This document shows, piece after piece, positions 9,373 through 17,900 of a stretch of DNA of 42,646 nucleotides. The position numbers were made by a program, and so were the translations under genes. Position 1 is the first letter of the stretch; each line of letters begins with the position of its first letter. Source of the stretch: Lentisphaerae bacterium RIFOXYA12_FULL_48_11 (GTDB taxonomy: Bacteria; Verrucomicrobiota; Kiritimatiellia; UBA8416; YA12-FULL-48-11); NCBI GenBank assembly GCA_001804885.1, contig MHBM01000284.1, positions 1-42,646 of the forward strand, written 5' to 3'. The notes below the pieces were generated by a model that worked only from the letters and a program-made list of their open reading frames with translations, made no database searches and was not told the DNA's origin.

Positions 9373-10542
9373 ATGAGGAAGTTGATTTCTGTTATGGTCT
9401 TAATCTTCTCGCTTTCTATTACCCATTTATCCATTGCTCAAGAAACTAATAAGAATGCAGAATTTGCTAATGCCCAAAAGATTTATCAGGAACAGTCTCT
9501 TACAATTTCGCTAAACTACGCTGCTAAACCCAAGACTATTTTGGCTGAATACGCAAAAGAGCTAGATGCCCTCGAACAGGTAATAGCGAAAAAAGCCGAT
9601 CTTAAAGGTGTTATGGCGATTAGGCAGGAGGAAGCTGATTTCAAACTGGCAGATAGGATTCCTGATAACGTTACTGACCAGACACCAGCAGAGCTAAAGG
9701 TTCTGAGAGAAAAATACAAGGGGTTGATAGCAGCAGTAGAATCTGACAAAAAGAGGGATCTTGCAAAACTGGCAACTCTATACATTGGCAGACTCAAGAC
9801 AATACAGGATACTTTGACCAAGAACTTAAAGATTGATGATGCCTTGGTAGTCAATAATGAGATAGCACAGGTTAAAGAAAGTATAGATTTGAAGATAAAC
9901 GAAATAGTTGGTGCTTCCAGTCAGATGACGCCTCAGAGTGCTGTTAAACCCGAAGAAAAGAAGCCTGCTTCTCCTCCTGTAATCGCTCCAGCAGGCGAAG
10001 GGAAGGCTGTTGTAACCGTGAATGCATTGATTGCGGGGAAGAAGTCCCCTCTGGAGGATGCTCTTGTCGTCGTTTGCGATGCCGGTTTAAACTCGACTGT
10101 TGCTCTGGGTCCCACAGGACAGGATGGAAAGGTTCAACTCGATGTTAATGCCAAGACAAGGTACGACTTGATTGCGTTCCACAAGGAATACAAATTCCTG
10201 AGTGAGAAAAACATTCGTTTTTCAAAACCATTGGAGTTAACAATGTTTCCGTTGCCCAAGGGGCAGGCGATTGGTGTCGTTGATCGTTCAGGTCTGTCCA
10301 TATTTGACGAGGCAGAGAAGGATATACAAATAGGAGCTACTTATGGCGGACACACCTCGTGCGACTTTCGTTGCATGAACAATGAGTGTTTGATCGGGTA
10401 CGACAGACCGACACTCACAATCATTCAAAGATGCAGTCCCGGCCAGTCCTTCTTCATTAGGAAGGGAAAGAGGCAGGCAAAATGTGATGTTCTGTGTAGT
10501 CTGCCCTCCGGATTTGTAATCCAATATAAAGTTTCTCCGTAA
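9373..10542 (+). CDS. Secreted or periplasmic coiled-coil protein, function unknown
   Basis: The 389-residue product starts at ATG 9373 behind GGAGG. Residues 1-23 form a signal peptide ending in a Ser-Ile-Ala-Gln cleavage region. Residues 30-185 are rich in Lys, Glu, Ala and Leu and should form a long alpha-helical coiled coil. A Pro/Lys-rich linker follows at about 195-215. The C-terminal half begins with a segment like a carboxypeptidase-regulatory or Ig-like beta fold (VTVNALIAGKKSPLEDALVV) and ends in a Cys-containing domain (CDFRCMNNECLIGYD). I recall helical-repeat secreted proteins of this kind from Verrucomicrobiota and relatives, but I know no function. It stands alone, with its own promoter. 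Confidence 0.75.
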   Translation: MRKLISVMVLIFSLSITHLSIAQETNKNAEFANAQKIYQEQSLTISLNYAAKPKTILAEYAKELDALEQVIAKKADLKGVMAIRQEEADFKLADRIPDNVTDQTPAELKVLREKYKGLIAAVESDKKRDLAKLATLYIGRLKTIQDTLTKNLKIDDALVVNNEIAQVKESIDLKINEIVGASSQMTPQSAVKPEEKKPASPPVIAPAGEGKAVVTVNALIAGKKSPLEDALVVVCDAGLNSTVALGPTGQDGKVQLDVNAKTRYDLIAFHKEYKFLSEKNIRFSKPLELTMFPLPKGQAIGVVDRSGLSIFDEAEKDIQIGATYGGHTSCDFRCMNNECLIGYDRPTLTIIQRCSPGQSFFIRKGKRQAKCDVLCSLPSGFVIQYKVSP

Positions 10543-10572
10543 AGGGTAATCTGATGGTCTCGCTGAACCATT

Positions 10573-10620
10573 CTTAGTCCCGCCCCACCTCTCTTGCCCT
10601 AACACTCAATTCTAACATCG
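10573..10620. repeat. Possible diverged copy of the CCACCCT/GCATCCGGG repeat
   Basis: The segment ACCTCTCTTGCCCTAA followed by CAATTCTAACATC resembles the middle of the repeat copies at 19795 and 20648. It lacks their GAGGCATCCGGG end. The similarity is by eye and weak. Confidence 0.25.
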
Positions 10621-10683
10621 CCATCACCCTTTCCTACTTGCCCATCTTAATTATTCTCATAGCCTGTAATTTATTGTAAATTC

Positions 10684-10712
10684 TTGCCTCACCCGCACCA
10701 TTGATCCATTAT
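10684..10712 (+). promoter_or_regulatory. Sigma70-like promoter for the DUF5076-type gene
   Basis: TTGCCT at 10684-10689, a 17-bp spacer and CATTAT at 10707-10712 precede the AAGGAG ribosome site of the next gene. The predicted leader is very short, about 15-20 nt. Confidence 0.4.
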
Positions 10713-10734
10713 TCCGCAATCAAGGAGAAATATT

Positions 10735-11049
10735 ATGGTCTTTGCACGTAATCCTAATAAACAAAAAGAACTAGCAGTCCCTCCCTCTGTTACTGCTGAT
10801 GTTACTGCCGTTGAGATTGCTAGAATATGGGCATCTAACGGGAAGCAAGTAGTAACGCTAAGACCTGAGTTATGGGAAGACCCTGCTGCCTGGGGATTAA
10901 TGCTGGTAGATTTTGCTAAACATGTTGCCAACGCTTACGAACAACTTGGTAATGGCTCTAAAGAGGAAGTGTTAAAAAGAATTAAGTGGGGGTTTGATGT
11001 TGAATGGAATAAGCCAACTACTGAGCCTAAAGGAGAAGTTCAGGGCTAA
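10735..11049 (+). CDS. DUF5076-family protein
   Basis: This 104-residue soluble protein starts at ATG 10735 behind AAGGAG. The central motif WEDPAAWGLMLVDFAKHVANAY, split around the invariant DPAAWG, together with an N-terminal segment on IARIWASNGKQ, is what I recall for DUF5076. Those are small bacterial proteins of about 100 residues with no assigned function. The length fits the family. No signal peptide or metal-binding cysteines are visible. It converges with the gene on the other strand, only 5 bp separating the two stops. Confidence 0.62.
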   Translation: MVFARNPNKQKELAVPPSVTADVTAVEIARIWASNGKQVVTLRPELWEDPAAWGLMLVDFAKHVANAYEQLGNGSKEEVLKRIKWGFDVEWNKPTTEPKGEVQG

Positions 11050-11054
11050 GTTTA

Positions 11055-11345
11055 TTATTCCTCAAGTCCCTGCTTTAACTCATTTACTAGGTGACGAACA
11101 TCTTGAGTTGGTTTTGACTTTGCCTTTTGCTCCTTTTCAATCATCTTATTTTCTTCGCATTTAATTTGTTCGCTTAAGGTTTCCGCAATCGTTCTTAAAA
11201 CATCAACGTCGATTTCTGTAGTTGCCGATATAACTGCCAGTACTTCGCCATCAATAGTTACGCCTACTGTTTTGTCGCTAAATCGCCGTAACCTCATTAC
11301 CGGTGCCTTACTTAATTCTAGTTCCCGCTTTTGTCTCGCCTTCAT
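11055..11345 (-). CDS. Small hypothetical protein with charged helical C-terminus
   Basis: The 96-residue product starts at ATG 11345, six bases after a perfect GAGGAGG. An in-frame ATG at 11360 lies upstream, but it would leave that ribosome site unused. The N-terminal 20 residues are very basic. A beta-rich middle follows (VGVTIDGEVLAVISATTEID), and then a Lys/Glu-rich helical region. I do not recognise the family. The strong ribosome site and the promoter just upstream argue that it is a real gene. Confidence 0.6.
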   Translation of the reverse strand: MKARQKRELELSKAPVMRLRRFSDKTVGVTIDGEVLAVISATTEIDVDVLRTIAETLSEQIKCEENKMIEKEQKAKSKPTQDVRHLVNELKQGLEE

Positions 11346-11364
11346 AATTCGCCTCCTCATATTG

Positions 11365-11392
11365 TTAGTAATACTTCTTTAACCAGAGGCAA
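11365..11392 (-). promoter_or_regulatory. Sigma70-like promoter for the small gene at 11345
   Basis: On the minus strand TTGCCT (11387-11392), a 16-bp spacer and TACTAA (11365-11370) form a promoter. The -10 context ATTACTAACA also occurs in the promoter-like repeats at 20871 and 21846. Confidence 0.4.
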
Positions 11393-11968
11393 AATTCCTA
11401 TGAAAAAGTCGTTGTGTGTGTAGAAAAATCTTATATCGATTCTTTTCTAAAACCGGAAATGACGCACTTACAAGCCTTCTAGTTTTGCAAGTGAGAAGGC
11501 ATCTCTTTGGACACCCCTTTTGAGAAATATTTAGAACGGCATTTCCTAGGCTACCGGTAATAACAGGGCATATTTACTGGGCTTTCTTAAAACATTTGAA
11601 TCGAGTGTGAACTTTTTATCGTTGGGATTTCTAGCAGGCGAAGTAATGGCGTATTAGAATTCACTTACACTGCCCAATGATCACTGTCTCGGTTTTGAGG
11701 CCCCTGATCATCGCCCCTCCCTGAAGTATTGTTTGAGCCACTATAAAGATTACCCCTGTTTCTATTAGCATATTTAAGCGGATTCAAGTTGAGGAAAGCC
11801 AGTAGTGCTAGCGTTGGTGTTCTAGATCTGCACAATCCGGATGATGATCTGGTTGAGCTTGGGTAACTGCCACTACACAAAAGAAGCCCATTCTGCACTC
11901 ATTTTATTTGGCGCAGCTCGGAAAGTCTGTCTGGAATATTGGTGTTTCAAATAAATGGAGGAACACTA
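11393..11968. other. Long intergenic region, nothing convincing seen
   Basis: About 575 bp lie between divergent genes. A 77-codon open frame on the minus strand (11665-11898) has low-complexity Ser/Arg/Asn content and no ribosome site, and I do not believe it. The motif AAGGCATCTCTTTG near 11498 also occurs near 9239. A promoter for the operon starting at 11969 must lie here, but I see no clear box pair. A structured RNA cannot be excluded. Confidence 0.4.
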
Positions 11969-12514
11969 ATGACAACGCAGAAACAGGAACTAACAAAGGA
12001 ACGCATTGTGGGAATCATCGCTCAAGGAAAAGCAAAATCGTTAACGGACATCTCAAAATCGTTGGGGTACAAGGGGTCAGTTAGTGGATCACTTTCAAAA
12101 AAGATTAAAGCCCTTGTGCCGGAAATCGACAAACTTCTCAAAACAAATATTATTCTTCAGGAACTCACTTGCCCAGCTACAACGCCTATACCCAAGAATC
12201 CGCTCTGGAAATCGCCAGCTAAATCGCCTGTTCGTAAATGCAAGTATCCCCGACATCCTAAAAATCCCTATAGGCAAAATTCAGGGTATGGTTTGGTTTT
12301 CGATATTTTAGCTTCTCACAAGGACGGGCTTCGGCGTGATCAGCTTGTTTCGTTGTATTCCAAGGCGTCAGGTAAGGTTGTTGGCAAGGGGGCAAGCTGG
12401 GACGTTGCGGTTATTGTAAGCCCTGATGAAGACGGCTCAAAACATCGCAGTGCTAAAGAGGGCTACTACGTTGAAAAAGGCTGTGGCGGATTCCTGAAGA
12501 TTCATTTCCGTTGA
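11969..12514 (+). CDS. DNA-binding-type protein with two helix-turn-helix-like regions, unknown role
   Basis: The 181-residue product starts at ATG 11969 behind GGAGGA at 11957-11962. Residues 10-60 look like a helix-turn-helix (RIVGIIAQGKAKSLTDISKS, then repeated Ser/Gly turns and KKIKAL). A Pro/Lys-rich linker at about 68-105 looks disordered and positively charged. The C-terminal 75 residues resemble a winged-helix domain (YGLVFDILASHKDGLRRDQL, then SPDEDG, KHRSA and YYVEKG). It lies 9 nt upstream of the ClpX-like gene, so the two form an operon. It may be a regulator, or an adaptor or substrate of that unfoldase. I cannot name the family. Confidence 0.68.
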   Translation: MTTQKQELTKERIVGIIAQGKAKSLTDISKSLGYKGSVSGSLSKKIKALVPEIDKLLKTNIILQELTCPATTPIPKNPLWKSPAKSPVRKCKYPRHPKNPYRQNSGYGLVFDILASHKDGLRRDQLVSLYSKASGKVVGKGASWDVAVIVSPDEDGSKHRSAKEGYYVEKGCGGFLKIHFR

Positions 12515-12523
12515 GGAGGGGCT

Positions 12524-14158
12524 ATGTCAAAAACGATCATTAATAAAAACAATTACTACAAGGAGTCCGGTTCTTCAGTATTGCTCTCATACGGAAAAGT
12601 AGTCGTTAAGGTTGATAATCATAGATGGGGGTTGAACGAAGATAACATTGAAAATAACAAACTGCTAAAGGAAATTAGAGAACAGCAGGATAAGATTCGC
12701 TTCTTTTTCGCAACTAATAATAGTGCTGTATTGAAGAAATATGTTGTTGATAAGAGTTCAGGCGAATTGGATTTAAGATTGGCGACTACAATTTCTTACC
12801 TTTGCTACCGATTATCAATTGATTCCGATGAACATGTTTTATTATCGGTCGTCTCAAACACAGTCTCGAAATGCCTTAAAGATTGCAGTCCGCTTGAGAT
12901 AAGAAGCTATATTGCCTCCCAGCTTGTAAATGGTAGCGGAGTATTTCAACTTTGCAGTGATGATGATGGTCGGTGTCCTCGCCTATTCCTCGGCGATCAA
13001 TTTGTTAAAGATTATTTCGGGCAATATGCAATCCTGACTCCCGCTACTATATTAGAACGTCAGATTAAAATTGTTAAAGATACGTCAACGCAATTCGGGA
13101 ACATTAGTCCAAAGAGAATTGCCGGGACTTGTTCGGTTAAGGAGTATGTTAAAGAACTTCCGGTACTAACGCCTCAAGAACTTTATGATGAATTGACGAA
13201 AAGAGGTTACGTGGGTCAGGAGCGAGCAAGAAAACAAGTATGCCTGACGGTTTACAGATTTATGGAGCGATTACGGAAAATTCATCTTCATAAAATTCCA
13301 CCTGAACAAATAGCATTACCCGGACATACATTAATAATGGGCGAGAGCGGATGTGGAAAGACAATGCTCCTCAAGGAATTATCTAGAATTTGTAATCTAA
13401 TTATTACTGTAACCGACATGACATTTTTTTCAGAAACGGGATTTTATGGTAGAGATACAATGGAACTTTTAACAAACCTGTTAGAGTTGACTAATGGAAA
13501 CGTTGAGGTCGCCCAGCATTGTTCAATTCTCGTTTTAGATGAGTTAGATAAACTTGCAAATTCAACGGGACGGACTCTTGTATCTCGGGAGGGTGTTCAA
13601 AGGTCGCTGTTGTCCATTCTTGGGCAGGGGGTGCTATCTATTCCTCTTTCCGGTAGCGACCATCCTTTTAGAAGTAAGAAGGTCAATTTTAACACTGCCA
13701 ATTTACTTGTTTTTGGACTAGGGGCATTTAGCGGGTTTGAGAACATTGCCGGGAAGGAACTAAATCTTGGTTTTGGTAGTAATGATTCCGTGGAGCAGAC
13801 AGGGGGCAGTAAAAGTTTTTCCGACTATGGCATTTTGCAAGAACTGACGGGGCGTTTTACAGGCGGGATTATTTCTATGGATAAGTTGTCAAAGGTAGAG
13901 ATGAAAAATATACTCATTAATACCCTGCCTAAATACCAAAAAGAATGTCAGGTAGCGGGAATTGAACTTTCCATTAATGACGATCTGTTAGATTCCATCG
14001 TTGATAAAAGTATTTCAAGGGGAACAGGTGCTAGAGGATTGGTAGCATCATTAGAACAGCATCTAAACGATCTACTTTTCAACGCTTACTCAAATAAGGG
14101 CAAAAAGAAAATAGAATTGGCGGTTGATGGCGAAGTAGGGGAACAAATGGCGGGGTAA
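12524..14158 (+). CDS. Diverged ClpX-like AAA+ unfoldase without the ClpX zinc-binding domain
   Basis: The 544-residue product starts at ATG 12524 behind GAGGAGG. The AAA+ module begins near residue 225 (YVGQERARKQV, as in the ClpX GQE motif). It has Walker A GESGCGKT at 273-280, a pore loop GFYG at 306-309 where ClpX has GYVG, Walker B LVLDELDKL with D339/E340, and the ClpX-like block SREGVQRSLLSILGQG. LGFG at 415-418 occupies the place of the ClpX IGF loop that docks on ClpP. A GRF arginine-finger region near 445 and sensor-2 GTGARGL at 500-506 follow. The N-terminal 220 residues lack the Cys4 zinc domain of ClpX and match nothing I know. By family it should unfold proteins with ATP, feeding a peptidase. 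No clpP is in the window; a Lon-type peptidase domain is encoded 0.8 kb downstream. This is a paralogue, not housekeeping clpX. Confidence 0.85.
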   Translation: MSKTIINKNNYYKESGSSVLLSYGKVVVKVDNHRWGLNEDNIENNKLLKEIREQQDKIRFFFATNNSAVLKKYVVDKSSGELDLRLATTISYLCYRLSIDSDEHVLLSVVSNTVSKCLKDCSPLEIRSYIASQLVNGSGVFQLCSDDDGRCPRLFLGDQFVKDYFGQYAILTPATILERQIKIVKDTSTQFGNISPKRIAGTCSVKEYVKELPVLTPQELYDELTKRGYVGQERARKQVCLTVYRFMERLRKIHLHKIPPEQIALPGHTLIMGESGCGKTMLLKELSRICNLIITVTDMTFFSETGFYGRDTMELLTNLLELTNGNVEVAQHCSILVLDELDKLANSTGRTLVSREGVQRSLLSILGQGVLSIPLSGSDHPFRSKKVNFNTANLLVFGLGAFSGFENIAGKELNLGFGSNDSVEQTGGSKSFSDYGILQELTGRFTGGIISMDKLSKVEMKNILINTLPKYQKECQVAGIELSINDDLLDSIVDKSISRGTGARGLVASLEQHLNDLLFNAYSNKGKKKIELAVDGEVGEQMAG

Positions 14159-14385
14159 CGTTCTTTAGAAGGGCGTTTAAACACAACCCAACATCCTGCA
14201 TCCTTAGAGTGCAATGCTGATATTGTTAAGGGTTATTAGATGGCGTATTCAGTGTGTAGAAATAAGTTGTCGTTAAAAAGACTCAATGATCGGTTAATAA
14301 CGCCTATTCAACTGCAACAATACTGACAATAAAAGAAGGATATTTCAATGCCGTCTCCGAACACATTGTTAAAGGAGATGCAAAA

Positions 14386-14649
14386 ATGAGATATGAACGT
14401 GACCGCCTTTCAATAACGTTGCCAGTTAGAATGAGCCCGACTATTTACAAGCTACTGGAAAATCAGAGCTGGGAAGAAAGAAAAAGCAGTGCGGAAATAG
14501 TAAGAGAATGTGTAGTCGCTGGATTAAAAAGACGAGGCATAACAATTCCTGAGCGTATGGATTGCTGGACGGCACTGGAACTAAAGGCGGAACAGATTAA
14601 GGCGGAACAGGCTAAAATAGATACATCATTGTTTCCGCCGTTAGAGTAA
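14386..14649 (+). CDS. Small ribbon-helix-helix-like protein
   Basis: This 87-residue protein starts at ATG 14386 with AAAGGAG ideally spaced. The N-terminus DRLSITLPVRMSPTIYKLL, followed by a helix with SSAEIVRECVVAGLKRRG, has the strand-helix-helix pattern of CopG/Arc-type DNA-binding proteins. A Glu/Lys-rich helix with two copies of KAEQ and a short tail follow. It could be an antitoxin-like or partition-like regulator. No toxin gene is adjacent. Its stop is one base from the stop of the convergent XRE gene. Confidence 0.6.
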   Translation: MRYERDRLSITLPVRMSPTIYKLLENQSWEERKSSAEIVRECVVAGLKRRGITIPERMDCWTALELKAEQIKAEQAKIDTSLFPPLE

Positions 14650-14650
14650 T

Positions 14651-14902
14651 TTATTCGCAGTCCTTAAAGGCGGATACTAGGCGGGAATAAGTCTTGGCAG
14701 GGTCAAAATTACAGGCATTACAAACCCAGTAGAATTCGACTAAATCAAGACGACGCTCACCCGTTTCTATTCGCCAGACAAAAGAATACTCCCTATTAAG
14801 TTTCTTGGCTAGTTGTCGTTGAGTTAGACCCGCCTTTTTACGCATGGCAACTAACTCAGCCAGTATCTTTTCATAATGCGGAGTATGAGCAGATTTAGTC
14901 AT
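14651..14902 (-). CDS. XRE-family transcriptional regulator
   Basis: The 83-residue product has a complete XRE helix-turn-helix: AGLTQRQLAKKLNREYSFVW and then RIETGERRLDLVEF. ATG 14902 is preferred over ATG 14935 because a 24-bp perfect palindrome lies at 14905-14928. That palindrome would sit just before this start, as an operator does, whereas with the other start it would be inside the coding region. Neither start has a strong ribosome site. The gene is divergent from the Lon-like membrane protein at 14998, and the palindrome lies between them. The likely job is control of itself and of that neighbour. Confidence 0.75.
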   Translation of the reverse strand: MTKSAHTPHYEKILAELVAMRKKAGLTQRQLAKKLNREYSFVWRIETGERRLDLVEFYWVCNACNFDPAKTYSRLVSAFKDCE

Positions 14903-14904
14903 TT

Positions 14905-14928
14905 CCGGTATTATGCAGTCAATACCGG
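14905..14928. promoter_or_regulatory. Perfect palindromic operator between the XRE gene and the Lon-like gene
   Basis: CCGGTATT (14905-14912), an 8-bp spacer and AATACCGG (14921-14928) make a perfect 8-bp inverted repeat. It is next to the XRE start and ends one base before the -35 box of the divergent promoter. That is the expected position for a dimeric XRE regulator acting on both genes. Confidence 0.6.
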
Positions 14929-14929
14929 C

Positions 14930-14958
14930 TTGCATCCAAATTGCGTTCAGGGTAGTAT
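14930..14958 (+). promoter_or_regulatory. Sigma70-like promoter for the Lon-like membrane protein gene
   Basis: TTGCAT at 14930-14935, a 17-bp spacer and TAGTAT at 14953-14958 form a promoter. The ATG of the gene is 40 bp further, behind GGGGAGGAG. The -35 box abuts the palindrome at 14905-14928. Confidence 0.5.
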
Positions 14959-14997
14959 AAAAATCTAAGATATTCTTAGAAGCGTGGGGAGGAGAAT

Positions 14998-17900
14998 ATG
15001 AGCGAAGTTATATTTAAATGCCCTAGTTGTTCGAAAAACCTTTGTGCCGGAGATACACTCATCGGTAGATCCTTTAACTGTCCCACCTGCCAGAACAAGG
15101 TTACGCTTCCTGAACCAGATTTCAGCTTTAATTGCCCTTCATGTAATAATGAACTTTCTTCTCAGAAAAGTATGGTAGGTGAGACGTTTGATTGCCCGTC
15201 CTGTGAACAAGGATTTACCATTCCTTCCAGTGGAAGGCTATTTACCCAACTATTGAAGCAAAAAACAATCAGTATTACCTGTCCATCCTGTTCGGTAGAG
15301 CTGGAATTAGAAAACAGTTACTACAAGGAGATGGAAGGGAAAACCATCGATTGCCCTGAATGTAACAAGGCAATTCCTATATCTTCAACCACTGCTCCAA
15401 AAAAGCTTTCCATTGCTCACCCTCAGATACCGACAACTCCAAGATGCCCCGGATGTAAGGTGGAAATGCCCAAGGATGCTGTGATTTGCATCCATTGTGG
15501 TATGGATCTAAGGACTGGGCAAAAACTCTCACCAGAACCGGAAACAAAAAGCAGATTAAGTTTCAAGAGTCCTGAGCCCCCATCTGTTTACCAACCAAAT
15601 TCACTTTTAGATCGTTTCCCCATGCCTCAATTTAAGGAGCCAACAATTTATGAGAAATATATTCCACTTCTTAAAACAGTAGCTCTTCTGGTTATCATAA
15701 CGGGAGTTGGATTGACTGTGTTACATTATGTGGATATTCCAGCATTAATAAATAAACTTAAAAGTCTGCGTGGGACAGCTTCATCTACGGTGGTTACAAA
15801 CAAAACGGTACAAGTTGCAGTTGTACCCAAGCCTGTAGTAATAGTAACAAATACCGTTGTGAAACCTCCCGAACTCAAAGTGGTAAATGGAATTATCAAG
15901 ACACTTGAGACATTAAGAGGCAAACCTGCTGATTCCGAATCAATAAAAGAATTATCTGCATACATAACAAATCTTGCGGATTCTAATGACAACAGAGTCA
16001 TCAAATGCGGAATGAAGACTGTTTTCGCTCTGGCTCAGATGGGAATGGGCAATGAACAAAGCGGGTTGGCAGGTTGTGATCATATAAAAATCAATTATGC
16101 TGATACAGAATTTGTAGGGATAGCTAATAAAGACAATTTCTATAATCCTTGTCAGAAATGTCAGCAAAAAGGTGAGATTCATGACAAGTGTAAAGTTTGT
16201 TCAGGCAATACTAGATGTAAAGTATGCGGAGGATCGGGAACAAGACAAGTGGTCAAAACTGCACCACAAGGACTTGCTGGACCCATGGGCAAGAGAGGTC
16301 GTACATTAGGAGGGGATGCTCCTGCTACAACAACAGTCAATGTTCCTTGTTCCTCATGTAATGGGTCAGGGAAATGTTCGGCATGTCGTGGAATTGGATT
16401 TTTCTCAAATAAGTGTGTTGAATGCGATGGTGCGGGAAAACTATTATCAAAATTAAAAGTTAAGGCTCAGTATGACATTGCACTAACCAAGACTCTTACG
16501 AAATTGACAGCTCGGCAAAATGAAGGAAAAGACCTAGCCCTGACCGCAATAGAAACGCCGCAAGTAAAAAGTGTTAATAGTCCGGATCTCGTGGCACTCC
16601 GGGAATTATTAGTTGGTGGTTCAAGAATTAATCTATTCGATGCTCTAATCCGTGTTTCTGATGAGAATAAGTTGCTGTTTTCCATAGACCCAGAAGCTCT
16701 TGGGATGATGGCTGGTATTTATGTTGAAACAGCCTCCCTTTCATCAATAACAAATACATTAGCTCTCAGTGATTTTCTTTCCAAATATCGGCTAATAGTA
16801 AAAACGTCGCCCTTGTCGTCAACTGGCACAAACAGAATTGACTTTGTTACCACTCAATCGGTTTGGACTTATTCTCAAGTCTGCTGGTATTTACTTAGAA
16901 ATCAAATTGGACAGGCATATCAGACTTTGAATACGGCAACTTTTGACAGCTCTGAATTCGGGGCTCATTGCCGACAACTCAAAGAACTACTCCGAATCGT
17001 TGATGAAAAGAAAAAGGAACTTGCGATCATATCCAACAGGCTTTCCGAATCATTAACAAAATACAAAGAAAGCATAAGAACAGCTCGAGCCTTTGAATCG
17101 GCGGGCAAGATTGGATTACGAGGTCCCGAGTCTCGTTCGCAACGGAGGATGAACAACCCGGTGGAAGGGAATGAAATTGCAGCTAATGCGGCTGACTCCA
17201 GCTATAAACGGGCAGAAGACAATGCAAGAACTGTCGTTCAATCGTTGGAACTCTTTCTGAGAAAAACAACCAGCAGTAATAAAGTTGTGTGGGAAAGATT
17301 TGGCGAGGCTCATAATGTTCGACTGTATTCTGAAGCATACTTTCTTTTGAACTACCTCGTTGAGAACTATTCAGCTATCAGGAAAATGCAAAACGACGTT
17401 ATGGATTCCGGGTTGGTAAAACCTGCTGAGTTTCTAGATTCTGAAGGGAAAGACCCTATTGGAGACATGCCCGATGACGTTAAACAATTACAATCAAGGC
17501 TTGGCGAGATGATACGTCTTTCCTCTTCTGATATCGATAAACTCAACATAAGTTTTTCTTCTGACCAGAATTCAGCCGTAGGATTCCGTATCTCCAATGA
17601 GGCATTTACCAGAGACAGGGCAAATATTATGGCACGTGTAGGAGTAGGTTATTATACCGTTCTTCAGCATGTTAAAGCGATAAAAGATGTTCTGAACGTT
17701 GCCAAACTAACTGATTCCCAAAAAATGGATATGGCCAGAGAATTAAGAGCAAAGAAAAAAGTTAGTTTTCTTCAGGTGTTTGTTGATGCAATAGATAAAA
17801 GCATTCCGATATCTCTCGAAGATGTCACAATAAAAACAGGTTCAGCGATGGGATTAGCCGTTGTAGTAGCTCAAGGAGAGGCATTGCCTTTATCTGTCAA

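Noticed and set aside
11665..11898. 77-codon open frame on the minus strand in the long intergenic region
   Set aside because: Low-complexity Ser/Arg/Asn content, no ribosome site and no family resemblance.
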